From assembly GCA_020216575.1 (NCBI GenBank), contig JAIUYC010000317.1, positions 1-5,812 of the forward strand: a DNA stretch of 5,812 bases. Direction: 5' to 3'. Below are positions 5,362-5,812 of this stretch, one piece after another. This DNA comes from Coleofasciculus sp. S288 (lineage in GTDB: Bacteria > Cyanobacteriota > Cyanobacteriia > Cyanobacteriales > Coleofasciculaceae). Each line of letters opens with the position of its first letter. The first letter of the stretch is position 1. The notes under the pieces are model-generated. The model did not search any database and was not told where the DNA came from. It worked only from the letters and a program-made list of their open reading frames with translations. A program made the translations under genes and the position numbers.

Positions 5362-5812
5362 ATGCAGGTACGCACACCACTCACGGTTATTACTGGAGCG
5401 CTTGGAAGCGGAAAAACAACCCTGCTGCGTCACATCCTCAACACGTTTCCTAAAAAAATCGCCATTCTGATGAACGAATTTGGCGAAATTGCGATCGATA
5501 CTAAAATCATTCAAGGGAAAAACGTCCAGATGGCAGATTTGGGTGGGGGTTGCGTCTGCTGTTCGTTGCTGGGCGAGTTTGAAGCGGCAGTTAATGAAAT
5601 TATAGATACCGTTGACCCAGACATGATTGTGGTCGAGACAACTGGCGTTGCAGAACCGGATGCGCTTGTTTTCGATATTCAAGAAAGCCTAACGACTGTC
5701 CGCTTAGATGGAGTCGTTACGGTTGTTGATGCAGACGCAATGGTAAAGTATCCCCGCACAGGTCATACGACTCAGTTGCAAATTGAAGCCGCAGATGTCA
5801 TCCTCTTGAATA
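5362..5812 (+). CDS. COG0523 (CobW-like) GTPase, putative metallochaperone, N-terminal part
   Basis: ATG 5362 follows the rtcB stop by 3 bases and has a good ribosome site (AAGGGG at 5350-5355). The frame is open to the window end: 150 complete codons of a usual 320 or more. The N-terminal G domain is seen in order: Walker A GALGSGKTT (residues 12-20; most relatives have Phe or Pro where Ala13 stands), the switch region MNEFGEIAID (37-46), the family hallmark GGGCVCC with C64-x-C66-C67, the VETTGVAEP motif (91-99, Walker B/G3 area), VVDAD, and ILLN (147-150), the first residue of the NKxD guanine motif cut at the edge. COG0523 proteins are GTP-dependent metal-insertion factors (Zn, Co, Fe or Ni), with the CxCC motif binding the metal that is delivered. 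The exact subgroup cannot be assigned from half a protein; it is not shown to be the cobalamin enzyme CobW. The tight spacing makes it an operon partner of rtcB and suggests supply of metal to that ligase, which is an inference. Confidence 0.93.
   Translation, partial: MQVRTPLTVITGALGSGKTTLLRHILNTFPKKIAILMNEFGEIAIDTKIIQGKNVQMADLGGGCVCCSLLGEFEAAVNEIIDTVDPDMIVVETTGVAEPDALVFDIQESLTTVRLDGVVTVVDADAMVKYPRTGHTTQLQIEAADVILLN

Noticed and set aside
5329..5682. 117-codon minus-strand ORF over the rtcB/GTPase junction
   Set aside because: It is antisense to the Walker A and CxCC coding sequence and looks like no known protein; a shadow.

Overview
The window looks like a chromosomal segment of a cyanobacterium, probably filamentous. 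The evidence is three HIP1 octamers (GCGATCGC) inside genes, the close cyanobacterial character of the GlgX and RtcB proteins, a remnant of a small protein family that I know only from cyanobacteria, and a short interspersed hairpin of the GTAGAGACGTT type. The genus cannot be fixed from the sequence. All intact genes lie on the + strand.

Layout: (1) 1-519 is the 3' half of alanine dehydrogenase, cut by the window edge. (2) 520-1187 is a long gene-poor gap. It holds an interspersed hairpin (537-565), a perfect GTA-N8-TAC NtcA-type box (585-598), a small helix-turn-helix ORF that looks like a leftover of an IS1-like transposase (678-905), an intrinsic terminator (926-951), and a glgX leader with three packed inverted repeats (1027-1068) and a four-codon ORF behind a strong Shine-Dalgarno (1111-1125). 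(3) 1188-3320 is glgX, a complete glycogen debranching enzyme. (4) 3321-3897 is a second gap. It has a purine/pyrimidine-rich element with inverted ends just after glgX and, on the minus strand at 3424-3615, a 63-codon open stretch that has lost its start. That stretch matches the C-terminal part of a small cyanobacterial protein family (DUF7219, from memory). (5) 3898-5358 is rtcB, the RNA 3'-phosphate/5'-OH ligase, interrupted by one in-frame TGA at 5134-5136. (6) 5362-5812 is the 5' part of a COG0523 (CobW-like) GTPase with a CxCC metal motif, cut by the window edge.

Main point: the rtcB reading frame is intact on both sides of the TGA. Every metal and GTP ligand I can place is present, and the stop falls three codons after the guanylylated histidine, where relatives have arginine. 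A single CGA-to-TGA change explains it. An ATG follows the stop after only one codon, so the gene is either a very young pseudogene, a sequencing error, or a ligase made as two chains or by readthrough. The GTPase starts 3 bases after the rtcB stop, so the two are almost certainly co-transcribed. This suggests, but does not prove, that the putative metallochaperone serves the metal-dependent ligase. The ald and glgX genes are metabolically separate (alanine/pyruvate/ammonium, and glycogen breakdown) and show no sign of being in one operon.
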